This document shows, one piece after another, positions 34,558 to 43,607 of a DNA stretch of 64,000 nucleotides (position 1 is its first letter; each line of letters opens with the position of its first letter). This DNA comes from Takakia lepidozioides (lineage: Eukaryota > Streptophyta > Takakiopsida > Takakiales > Takakiaceae), in the NCBI GenBank assembly GCA_030704615.1, contig CM060733.1, positions 33,106,001 through 33,170,000 of the forward strand, written 5' to 3'. Made by a program: the position numbers and the translations under genes. The notes beneath the pieces were generated by a model. It was not told the DNA's origin, searched no databases, and was given only the letters and a program-made list of their open reading frames with translations.

Positions 34558-35259
34558 TCACCAAGTCGACGGAACTTCGATACCCCTCAAAACAAGCTCA
34601 TCACTGCTGCGGCACCTCGAGGTAAACTGCAATGCGGTCGTTCTGCTGCCCTTGCTGGAGCCGACGACAATGTCATGTCCTTCAATGATACCACCATCAT
34701 ACATTGACAAGGTCACTGTGGGCCTCATGTGCCCGTGCGATTCGTCTTCGCAACGCAGCCGAATGTCTCCATACACTGGAAGAGCGGAGTGATCTGCACG
34801 TATATAGTTTTCCCCGGTGCCGTCCTCCCTGGTCCACTGGCAGCAGTTCCAGCGCCAAAGCGAGGCCGTGCGTGATCTATCCGGCATCCCTTTCCAGCTT
34901 GGTATATCGAGGTCAACAATTTTCAGGACCCACGGACCGCATTGACCCTCGCCCTCACCTCGCTCAAAGCGGTAATAGCCCTCCAGATACTCCATTGCGC
35001 GCAAAGACTCTTGCTTGATTCCAGCAGCGTCTGTGAAAACAGAGAGCCAGACAATGATGTCTCCTGATTCTGGTTTGAACATAGCATAATCGTGGCCATG
35101 ATAAGGGCAGTCGGCTGGATTTCGGCGGCACGACATCCTTGAAAAAGAGTCGCGGAGTACGCTCAATGACAGCAGCTCCCGGATGGAGGAGGAGGACCGC
35201 GGTGGCTGGAAAAAGTTCAAGCTAACGCTGCAATTCCTCACAAACACTCCAGGGCACAT
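34558..35259 (-). CDS. Transposon accessory protein, paralog A (unknown family)
   Basis: A 233-residue frame from ATG. Shared with paralog B are CPYHGHDYAMFKPESGDIIV (B: CPFGGIDYAMYSATSGDIVI), 'YYRFERGEGEGQCGPWVLKI' (B: HYAFERGDDLGLRSPWLLRI), 'LWRWNCCQWTREDGTGENY', 'YGDIRL', 'DGGIIEGHDIVVG' and 'ELVLRGIEVP'. Conserved Cys and Trp pairs (WNCCxW) and alternating hydrophobic stretches suggest a compact beta-rich fold. I do not recognise it from any named family. It has no membrane segment or signal peptide. It points left from the right end, back to back with paralog B. Both genes lack visible frameshifts, unlike the transposase, so they look less decayed. Confidence 0.6.
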   Translation of the reverse strand: MCPGVFVRNCSVSLNFFQPPRSSSSIRELLSLSVLRDSFSRMSCRRNPADCPYHGHDYAMFKPESGDIIVWLSVFTDAAGIKQESLRAMEYLEGYYRFERGEGEGQCGPWVLKIVDLDIPSWKGMPDRSRTASLWRWNCCQWTREDGTGENYIRADHSALPVYGDIRLRCEDESHGHMRPTVTLSMYDGGIIEGHDIVVGSSKGSRTTALQFTSRCRSSDELVLRGIEVPSTW

Positions 35260-35485
35260 TTAAATTTCCCCCCTACAGGATCCTGGACCGATGAAGATTG
35301 GCTGCTGCATGAATGTAGCCGTTTCAGTTTCCTACCCTGCCATGCAAACTATGAGCAGTCACTGCCAGGTGGGCCGATAGCCACTGGACACGACGAAGTC
35401 CATCCCCTCTTCGATGTAAATGCGGCGCCGAATTTCCATCCGGGGGGATGGACTTCCGTGGCAGATCTCAAATTATAACTTGTTG

Positions 35486-36250
35486 ATGAGAAAGATGTAT
35501 GGGTTCATCCACCGCTGGCGTGATGAACACGTTCCACCTCCGTCGGTGGGTACGTGTGACCCAGATGCTCCATTATTGGAGGCCGGACTGCTCTTCCGCT
35601 TCACATCATTTCCAAAATCTAAGGGCTTCGTAGCTGTCCGCAAGGTCATCGGCATCCAAGTCGTCCTCAGGTCCTCCTTTGCAAGGATGCCGTGCTTCCG
35701 GAACCGGGACGACTGCCCATTTGGAGGCATCGATTATGCAATGTATTCGGCCACATCGGGAGACATTGTTATCTGGTACACAGATTACACAGAAGATACT
35801 GGTTCGATTGTGGAAACATTGGTGGCTTTTGAGTATATCGTAGGCCACTACGCCTTCGAGCGGGGTGACGATCTTGGTCTGAGGAGTCCGTGGCTCCTGC
35901 GCATCCTCGATTCCGATTTTCCCAGCTACGACGGTCACCCATGCAGAAGAAGGCGCACTGCTATGCTGTTGCGGTGGAACTGCTGCCACTGGACGTGGGT
36001 GGACTCCATCGGAGAGACCTATTCTCCTCAAGGAGTGCGCTCCTCTTCTCCATTGTATGGGGACATTCGCATTGGTGTGGACGACGAAAACGTGAAGATT
36101 TCCATATTCGATGGTGGTATGATTGAAGGGCAGGACATTGTGGTGAACATCACTAGGGGCGGTACAACGGCTGCAATCGACTTTACATGGAGGAGCCCCA
36201 TGACTCATGAGCTAGTTCTGAGAGCAGTCGAAGTCCCATTGACAACGTGA
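35486..36250 (+). CDS. Transposon accessory protein, paralog B (unknown family)
   Basis: The frame is open from 35420, but its first codons lie inside a copy of the element's palindrome, so I prefer the ATG at 35486 (MYGFIHRWRDEHVP follows closely), giving about 254 residues. It aligns with paralog A over most of its length. Shared blocks are DYAM....SGDI, 'FERG', 'LLRWNCCHWTWVDSIGETY', 'YGDIRIGVDDENVKISIFDG', 'MIEGQDIVV' and 'ELVLRAVEVP'. It is divergent from A, with about 160-230 bp between starts, so one promoter region may serve both. Function is unknown; conservation of two copies suggests selection or recent duplication. Confidence 0.6.
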   Translation: MRKMYGFIHRWRDEHVPPPSVGTCDPDAPLLEAGLLFRFTSFPKSKGFVAVRKVIGIQVVLRSSFARMPCFRNRDDCPFGGIDYAMYSATSGDIVIWYTDYTEDTGSIVETLVAFEYIVGHYAFERGDDLGLRSPWLLRILDSDFPSYDGHPCRRRRTAMLLRWNCCHWTWVDSIGETYSPQGVRSSSPLYGDIRIGVDDENVKISIFDGGMIEGQDIVVNITRGGTTAAIDFTWRSPMTHELVLRAVEVPLTT

Positions 36251-36259
36251 CTTGTATTC

Positions 36260-36713
36260 AGTAGGCACAGGGCTCAAGATTTGATGGCACAATCAGCACA
36301 GTAGACGTGCTTCAAATGCAATTCATGTGGATCAATAAAAACCTCATTGTGCCCTCTTTTTATTCTATTTTGTGTCCATCGTTCCGAGAATGCGTCATTG
36401 CTCATTTCGTTTGGGATTGGGAGTGTGGGTGGATTTTGCAAATGGCTGGTAGGCTGAAATGGGCCCCCATTGTACAGAGCAGTACCACCCTACCATTCGC
36501 GAAACATTGCCTTTCAATATATAATTCTAAATAACATTGCCGAACCTCCTTCATCGGGAGGTCCTTCTCCCCCTATGACCGTGGCACCCTAAACCCTATT
36601 CCCGCGGACACTCATTTCCGGAAAATAGTGCTGCTCATGTTTTTTTCCACACTTACGACTCTGCTCATGGCTCATGCCGCTCATGGCTCATGGCTCATGA
36701 AATAGCAGCCCCC
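36260..36713. other. Right terminal region of the 15-kb element
   Basis: Non-coding, AT-rich to 36540, then inverted CATGAGC words (GCTCATGGCTCATG) at 36650-36700 and the terminus at 36713. No palindrome of the ATGCGG type is seen here. Confidence 0.7.
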
Positions 36714-36973
36714 GTGCAGCACTCCACAATCGTTTGAATGAAAGCTGGGCTCCTCTCCCTGGCCCCTCTCCAAAGAACCCCATTCCCCCTTTGCAAGCAG
36801 ACGTTGTTGTCCACGTAGTTGTGGTGCATGTCATCCGTGGGAGGATCTGTCCTCTCGTCTATGAACTTGCGCCCATGAGTGATGGCAAACTCCCTAATGA
36901 CGGCTGGAGTCGTAGGTGGGTGCACTCGGACGAGACAAACAACTTCAAACAAAAGTGTCTGCGAACAGGACAT
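36714..36973 (-). pseudogene. MTase-2 upstream exon (interrupted by the 15-kb element)
   Basis: Minus strand: DNNVCLQRGNGVLWRGARER then 'SPAFIQTIVECCT', which continues at 21352 into 'YTDARVLDLSMGTC'. It aligns with FNGTPAVLTDSEPCLHQTIM of MTase-1. The ParB and motif IV parts expected further upstream are not visible before the tandem array starting at about 37070, so this gene was already truncated or its exons lie elsewhere. Confidence 0.75.
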
Positions 36974-37069
36974 CCAGAAGGATCTAAGAAGCTTGAAAAC
37001 TAGGCACCTACATATTCATTTGAGCGAATTATGCAACTCCATCCGAGAACCACCAAGAAAATGAACAAA

Positions 37070-38130
37070 AAGGCAGATTTACAAACAAAAAACCGGAAAG
37101 GGGGGCACAAACAAAGTGCGTTGCCGCAGACTGTTTGGTGCTTCCAACTACGGGTGTTTTGAACTTGGCACACTGGCCCTGTGTGGCACATTTAGACATC
37201 AAACATGGCCCATTTTGAAATAAAAAAACAGGCACAGAAGGGGCCACAAACAGTGTGCTTTGAAGCACACTGTTTGGGGCTTCCAATTTGGGGTATTTTG
37301 AGCATGCCATACTGGCCCTTTTGTGGCCCATTTTGAAGTAAAAAAACAACCGGAAAGGGGGACACAAATAGTGTGCGTTGCCGCACACTGTTTGGTGCTT
37401 CCAACTACGGGTGTTTTGAACTTGGCACACTAGCCCTGTGTGGCACATTTAGACATCAAATATGGCCCATTTTGAAATTAAAAAAACAGGCACAGAGGGG
37501 GCCACAAACAGTGTGCTTTGAAGCACATTGTTTGGGGCCTCCAATTAGGGGTATTTTGAGCAGGGCATACTGGCCCTTTGTGGCCCATTTTGAAATAAAA
37601 AAACAACCGGAAATGGTGGCCCAAACAGTGTGCGTTGCCGCACAATGTTTGGGGCTTCCAATTAGGGGTATTTTGAGCATGGCATACTGGCCTTTTGTGG
37701 CCCATTTTGAAGTAAAAAACAACCGGAAAGGGGGGCACAAACAGTGTGTGTTGCCGCACACTGTTTGGTGCTTCCAACTACAGGTGTTTTGAACTTGGCA
37801 CACTAGCCCTGTGTGGCACATTTAGACATCAAATATGGCCCATTTTGAAATAAAAAAACAGGCACAGAGGGGGCCACAAACAGTGTGCTTTGAAGCACAT
37901 TGTTTAGGGCCTCCAATTAGGGGTATTTTGAGCAGGGCATACTGGCCCTTTGTGGCCCATTTTGAAATAAAAAAACAACTGGAAATGGGGGCCCAAACAG
38001 TGTGCGTTGCTGCACACTGTTTGGTGCTTCCAACTACGGGTGTTTTGAACTTGGCACACTGGCCTACTGTGGCACATTTACACATCAAAACACAACCAAA
38101 AAGGGGGGCACAAATAGTGTGCGTTGCCGA
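37070..38130. repeat. Tandem array 2 with a different palindrome, ~116-138-bp units
   Basis: Nine units are marked by the palindromes CAGTGTGCGTTGCCGCACAC or CAGTGTGCTTTGAAGCACAC, at about 37117, 37250, 37370, 37508, 37627, 37743, 37879, 37998 and 38117. Two unit types alternate irregularly, distinguished by 'cttggcacactggccctgtg' versus 'gcatactggccctttgtggc' and by the loop (GTTGCC versus TTTGAA). Each unit also carries cccattttgaaataaaaaaa. The array separates MTase-2 (minus) from the transposase fragment at 38128 (plus), the same position as the array at 26-28 kb in the 15-kb element. Confidence 0.92.
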
Positions 38131-38850
38131 AACCATTGGTTGGCAGGATCAGTAGTTACCCCTGGCACTGCAGCATCGGTCGTGCAGCAGAATGACACAG
38201 ATCATGTGAAACGCGAGGTGAGCATATCCACTACATTCGTGACTCTTTCAGACTCGTCCTCGGAGGATGTTTCTGAGATTCCTCTGCCAATCCAGACTCC
38301 ATTCTTGGATGATGACGAATTGCAGGAGATAACGAGTGTCATTCCGAAATTGAAAGCCCTTATAGGGGTGCTTGGGTGCAAGAGCGAGCTGCATTTTGTT
38401 GATTGGGAGTCCCTTCGGGTGCAGAGGGTTCAATATGGAGTAGCAGAGTTTGACAGGGACATTTTGTTTGAGCTCCACCCTCCCACGTCTTCCAGTGGAC
38501 TAGCTGGGCTTCTGCAGGGCATGGACAAGAAACATGACGGACACGGTTCAATAGGGAGCGCACATGCCTCTTCCATTGGAGTCAATCTCTGGCACGTCAT
38601 ACAAAGCGTTGCATTCGACCTTACCTTCAGTTGGAGCACAGAAGGCTTTTTCTTGAGTACAAAAATGCCACCTCAATGGGAGAAGCTGCACTTACCAAGC
38701 AATCCGGGCTTGGTGGTTCTCCTCTGGTGCTGCTAGTGGGATCCAGCTGAAGGAGTTGGAGGACTAGTTGGTTTTCTGGCACTTCAGGTACAGACAATGG
38801 GGAGCTTTCATGACGACGGTATGCCTTTTCAATCCCAGAAACAAAAATTT
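38128..38850 (+). pseudogene. Transposase-2 remnant (N-terminal part joined to distal part)
   Basis: LSDSSSEDVSEIPLPIQ, 'GCKSELHFVDWESLRVQRVQ', 'FDRDILFELHPPTSSSGLAG' and 'MDKKHDGHG' align with the leader and Cys-module start of the 15-kb element's transposase (GSRSELAALDYAKFPVRKV, DGNVIFEFPPVSSS, MDRKHDGHPWC). Near 38768 it reads FWHFRYRQWGAFM, matching 'WWHFRYRQFGQYM' far downstream in that transposase. The catalytic core and Cys cluster between them are deleted, so this is a dead internally deleted copy. It points away from array 2. Confidence 0.75.
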
Positions 38851-38949
38851 CACTTTGCATCGTGCCTGTTCCTTTGGGCTTGTTGGATTGTCACTTGCAG
38901 AACCTCTTCCATTTCCTTTCGTTCCTCACATTTGCGTTCAATGCCTCCT

Positions 38950-39975
38950 GTAGGACATATCCTTGGAGGACTACGACCTAGCAACAGTCGTGGACGTTCA
39001 AGTTTGTCAAATCATGCGGTGGGTGTTATGCCATCCTACAAGCCTATCTTCCAGTTCGAGCAACAGATTCAGATCTCGGAAAGGGATTATTGCATACAAT
39101 CCTTCTCATGGCATTACGAGATGAAGAAACATGTTGGTAACGAACACGGTGCTGCACTCACAAGATATAAGGAGCACAAACGATCTGCAGATGAGGCTCA
39201 AGGTGGACGCCAAAAATGTAAGAAGAGAAGGAACTCGGCTGCACCCATTGCACCCAAATGGAACCAAGGAACTCGGCTGCACCCAAATGTCTTGCCGCCT
39301 TTTCTGTCTTTTGCAGTCACTTTTAATCGAGGCCATGCACAGAATATGTGTGCACTTATGCTTGATCCTCGGTACAAAGGCCTGCAGTGCATCATGGACT
39401 ATGGAGGACGAGAATACACAAAGGCTATTGCAGAAGAGTATGATCAACAAGTCATGTTGCCACTATTGGTAACTGCATTCAAGCACCTCAATCCAGGCCG
39501 TGTAGATAATCCTCCTCCAGAAGAGCCACTCCCTCATGAATCACTATGGGGAGTTTCTGCCTCGACTGAGGAGGCGAGCTTAGGGCTTGTAAAAAGTGAC
39601 TTATCAATGTATCGCCGTTTGATTGTGAATCCAGATGATGTCAAGTCTCCGTTATTGTGGTGGAAGGATCATGAAAGCCGCTTCCCTAATGTAGGGTTTT
39701 TGGCTCGCCAATTTCTAGGAATACCAGGTTCGCAGATTGAGACCGAACGCATATTCAGCATTGCAGGGATACTTACCAGTATGCGTCAATGCCGACTTGG
39801 AGTGAAGAACATGGACAAATTAGTGATGGTTTTAAAGAACTGGCCTAGCGATGCAAGGACTGGTTGCCCTCTCGCTGATAAGGAAGTGGAGGAATTTTTC
39901 ATTGCTGAAGATGATCTCCTTGAAGATTATGAAGAAGAACTTGAAGATGCTGGTTACTTTGAGGATGTGTTGTAG
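38950..39975 (+). pseudogene. hAT transposase, C-terminal part
   Basis: The frame contains ALMLDPRYKGLQCIM (the LDPR(Y/F)K signature of hAT transposases) and a C-terminal dimerisation domain 'LLWWKDHESRFPNVGFLARQ' / 'IPGSQIETERIFSIAG', then an acidic tail. The N-terminal BED finger and first catalytic part are missing. The open frame extends upstream into transposase-2 sequence without hAT motifs, so the 5' end is lost. The last ~330 codons are uninterrupted. The right terminus is probably at 40622. Confidence 0.8.
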
Positions 39976-40383
39976 CACTTAGTTTCAGTACTTTCTGGCT
40001 GTGAGGATGTCTGCAATTGTGTGGCAGCTTCAGTACTCTTAACATGTTTGCAAATGTTGTGACTCAACAGATTGGGGGCAATCATATGACTTCTGTTACA
40101 AATTGAATTATAGTGCACTTGAAACACAATGCCTGCATGTTTATTTCGCTTTGACTGTAAAGAGATTGTATTTTTTTGTGCTATCAGATTGTACTAGCTC
40201 ATGGAGCTTGGTAATTGCAATGGTCTAAGGCTGTAAGTTAGTGAGTGATGCTCACTTGAAAATATTGGTATGAGATGATTTGCTTCTGAGAATTTCAAGG
40301 AGCAAAATTTGCTTCCAAGTGAATAGGTTGGTTGAAGTGCTGAAGTGCACACTTCAGCTTTTTTTTAAATAAATATAAATAAA

Positions 40384-40622
40384 ATAAAATAAAAAAGCTG
40401 ATACAAGTATTGATCACCAATACTTGCTGGTATCACTTTAATATTGCTCATATTTATACCAGTACTGCACAATTCCAATCTCAACAATTACTCGTACCAT
40501 ACTGGTAGTGGAAATGTCAATATGTGGCTGGTACCAGAGTTAAGCTGGTATCAAAAATCTTTAAAATCCTCATACCCAGGACCAGACTGGTATGTGTTGC
40601 ATGCGATACCAGACCAACACTG
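40384..40622. mobile_element. hAT right subterminal region and terminus
   Basis: TACCAG/CTGGTA words are repeated in both orientations, ending in TACCAGACCAACACTG at 40622. The same terminal sequence, inverted, forms both ends of the MITE at 50218-50671. The matching left end of this hAT was not found, which fits its missing 5' coding part. The next 150 bp carry a few similar words. Confidence 0.65.
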
Positions 40623-41456
40623 GTACAGACGTCCAATTTCATGCTCTGGTACATATAACTGTCCAGAGAAGAGTACTACATGTAGTACATATCTATATGA
40701 ACAGTCAAGAACCAGTAAGAATGTTTGTCATTGTGGTACCACTCAACTTGAGTCATAGTTGAGGTGACTTCAGCCTACAAAGACTTGCTGCAGTACTAGA
40801 AAACCCTTGAAAGACGTGAGACCTGCCAATGAGCCCCTCCCAACCATACGGACTGATGCCCGTAGTACAATTTACACACTTTCAACTAGAGTTAAAATGG
40901 CACAAATATCTGGAGAAGCGGATGATGACTGAAGGTCTCTCTGATATGTAAATGTTCCCGCAGTACAGAAGAGAAGTCTCTTGTGTACAGGTACAGCATG
41001 ACCCGGAATCCTGCATCTGATGCAGCTACAAAAGAGGACTAACCTTGCACAAGTACAAGTGCTAGACAGAGTGGAGCTGACCAGCAAGGCGCAAATGTGG
41101 GACTATCATTCTGTAGAGTTTCAGGGCCTCTTCAAAACCCACAAAAGGCCTGTAGTCAGGAAAGGAGGTGAAGACCTTTTTGATAATGGATCAAGGCTGT
41201 ATCTGCGCCTCAAATATATGATATCATGGCGCAGATATGATATCATACGTACCCATCCTTGAGCTTTACTGCAGACAATCACCTGCCAGAGCCAGCATGA
41301 TCCCTTAGTCCGTAAGCACTGGAGAAAATTGACCTCAGCACTATCATTAGCATGAGAATGCAGAAGGCCTTTGAGGAAGAGGGCAAGATGCTCCTATGTC
41401 AGCATCTATATGCCTGGATTGAACGGAAAAACTCTCACTTTTCTGGGAATCAAAAA

Positions 41457-41920
41457 TTACCAAAAAATGAAAGAATAACATGGACAGGTGTCCCACTCGT
41501 GTCCCAGAGGCCGTGCTGATGGAGTGCTGATGAGCCCATAAGCAATGATGAACCTCTCAATGTGGTAGCAAAGAGAAAGTTCCTTATGTTCCTCATCTAA
41601 ACAGTCCAATACGAAACATGTGTCAGGTTGGTACCCTGCCACAATCTGTTCAGCTCATCATGGTTTTCCTCAATTTATGGATGTGATTTGTCAGCTTCTG
41701 CAACAAATACATGCACCTGGCTGGCAACCTCAATTGCTCTCGTTCCTCTCTGACAAGGTCTCTATCGATAGAGCACTCAATTGAATGCACTCAATTGTTC
41801 TGAAGTTGGATCCACCGCACCCTGGAACTTATGTGCTGCTATCAAACATCTATGCTGCAGCTGGCAGATGGGAGGATAAGGTGAAGGTGAGGAAGAGCAA
41901 TTGAGTGCTTGAGTGCTTTC
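41457..41920. pseudogene. Rearranged PPR-DYW remnants on both strands
   Basis: Minus strand 41457-41642 reads [20 protein letters not shown] then '[19 protein letters not shown]', a decayed PG box and DYW start; the HSE zinc/catalytic motif has become HIE. Plus strand about 41818-41890 reads YVLLSNIYAAAGRWEDKVKV, an E-domain piece. In a real gene these lie in the same orientation a few dozen residues apart; here they are inverted relative to each other. Confidence 0.7.
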
Positions 41921-42099
41921 ACTAAGGATCTCGGATGAGGTTACGGATGAATGAGCGACAGAGCAGGATGAATGTCGAGGAGATGGCGACATGCAGAGCG
42001 TTGATGCAATACCGATCAACGGCTGGGGGGGCGCCGCCTTGAATCAACAAGGTACATGACTAAGCAGATTTTGGTAATTACGTTTTAGGCTTGAGGATA

Positions 42100-42830
42100 T
42101 TATCAAGCCCTTATTAGACGCCACTTGGCCATGTATTAAACACATACTAGGGTAGCATGTGCCGTTGGCCCAAGTGTCCAGTGTCATCCAAGCCTGAGTG
42201 TACAATCTTCTATGTATCCTAGTCCGTCTCCTATGTCGAGGCCCAAGTGTGACCTCTAGTGTAGCCTATGCAGTTGGCCCATGTCTGAAGAATTGAAATC
42301 TAAGACCAAGTGTAATTTCCTATGTATCCAAATGCGTTTCCTATGTCGGAGGCCCATTTAAGCCCAAAGTGCAATCTTCTATTCATGTATCTAAGTGCAT
42401 CTCCCATGTAGAGCCCCACTTGTTCGCTGTCATCTAAGCCTAAGTCCAGTCTCCTATGTATCTAGTGCAATTTCCTATGTATCCAATGTAGCTAGTGTAG
42501 CCTATGCCGTTGGCCCATGTATGAAGAGTTGAAATCTAGCAATTTCCTATGTATCCCAATTCGTCTCCTATGTCCAGCGACCTCTAATGTAGCCTATGCT
42601 GTTGGCCCATGTATGAAGAGTTGAAATCTAGCAATTTCCTATGTATCCCAATTCGTCTCCTATGTCCAGCGACCTCTAATGTAGCCTATGCCGTTTGACC
42701 CATGTGTGAAGAATTGAAATCTAAGTCCATGTGCAATCTCCTAAGTGAGGCCCATCTAAGCCCAACTGCAATCTTCTATTTATGTACCCGAGTACATTCT
42801 CTCATTGGGTCTCCATCTTAAGCTTGTGGC
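42100..42830. repeat. Degenerate repeats including a 92-bp tandem
   Basis: Words such as tcctatgtatcc, 'ccaagtgtaatctcctatg' and gttggcccatgt recur throughout. A 92-bp unit starting gtagcctatg occurs at 42497 and 42589, and its start recurs at 42681. A related stretch in inverted orientation lies at 43375-43475. No coding potential. Confidence 0.8.
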
Positions 42831-42839
42831 CTACAGTGC

Positions 42840-43607
42840 CAGAAATTGGCATCAGCAGAAGGAGCTGTGCAGCTCTATGTGAAGTGAATGATACATTCCA
42901 TGCCTGGAGAAAATGTCCAATGTCCAGGAGATAATTTTTGGGCCAATGCTGCTTTCTATTTTTCCAGTCCTTTCAGTTGCTGGTTATAGCAGCCACTTAC
43001 TGCCAGAGACTGATTACTTCATGTATACATCCAAATGCGCAAATGATAATCAAATTCCCGAAAATCAATAACGAGATTTTTGGGCAATAGAGCTCCGCAG
43101 TATCTTGTGGTTAATTTGAAAGGTGCCACAATTGCTGCAGATGTGGATGCGTAATTGTTAAGACATGCCCAATACCACGCCCCAAGAAGGACCCTAAGAA
43201 GGGTTCGAGGACTGCAGCCGCCGAGAGATCTAGCGAGAGAGACGAAGAGAACGTTTAGAGCCTGGGCCAAGGGCACACCCTAGCAAAAGTGGGCTTTCCT
43301 GGGAGCCTTGGGGGGAGATATATCAATAATGAATGGATATATTACTACTCAATAAATTAATGGAAAAGAAAAAAAAATCGGGCATTGACAAGGAGACGCA
43401 CTTGGATACATAGAAGATTGCACTTGGGCAAGTTACATGACACTGGACACTTGGGCCTCTACATGGGAGATGCACTTGTTGTTTGCTGTAGCCTTGTGGC
43501 CTAGACTCCATGCAAGAGTAAACAACCTTCATATTGAATCTCCACTGTAAGCATTGTGAATCAAGGTGCAGCTTGTCAAACCACACACAAAACAATATAC
43601 TGCGATT
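42840..43607. other. AZG1 3' flank, with inverted repeat copy
   Basis: No gene is seen. At 43375-43475 it carries the reverse complement of the 42.1-42.4 kb repeat words (gcacttggatacatagaaga), followed at about 43485 by a dispersed phrase 'gtagccttgtggcc' that also occurs near 52003 and several times after 61.3 kb. Confidence 0.5.

Larger units (their letters stand above)
21362..36713. mobile_element. 15.35-kb MULE-like transposon with ParB-methyltransferase cargo and palindrome arrays
   Basis: It is bounded by the perfect 9-bp direct repeat GTGCAGCAC (21353-21361 and 36714-36722). The ends are inverted: left GAGGTTTACTATTTCATGAG and right (reverse complement) GGGGGCTGCTATTTCATGAG, 16 of 20 matching, followed on both sides by tandem CATGAGC words. 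Removing the element and one repeat restores the reading frame of MTase-2, independent proof of the boundaries. The 9-bp duplication and SWIM-finger transposase fit the Mutator-like superfamily; a KDZ/Zisupton relative is a less likely alternative. Contents: transposase (minus), palindrome array, ParB-MTase gene (plus), second palindrome cluster, and two paralogous genes in inverted orientation. Confidence 0.92.

Noticed and set aside
21362-36713. Assigning the 15-kb element to KDZ/Zisupton
   Set aside because: A SWIM finger and an 8-9-bp duplication would also fit, but the CxxH after the second Asp and the 9-bp duplication fit MULE better. The point is left open in the feature entry.
37029-38136. 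Open frames of 100-140 codons across array 2
   Set aside because: They follow the tandem repeat in several frames and both strands (for example repeated QTVCFEAHC), with no protein family features.
38797-39975. Full 392-residue frame as one hAT protein
   Set aside because: The first part overlaps transposase-2 remnant and lacks hAT motifs; only the part from about 38950 onward is hAT-like, so the frame is longer than the transposase piece.
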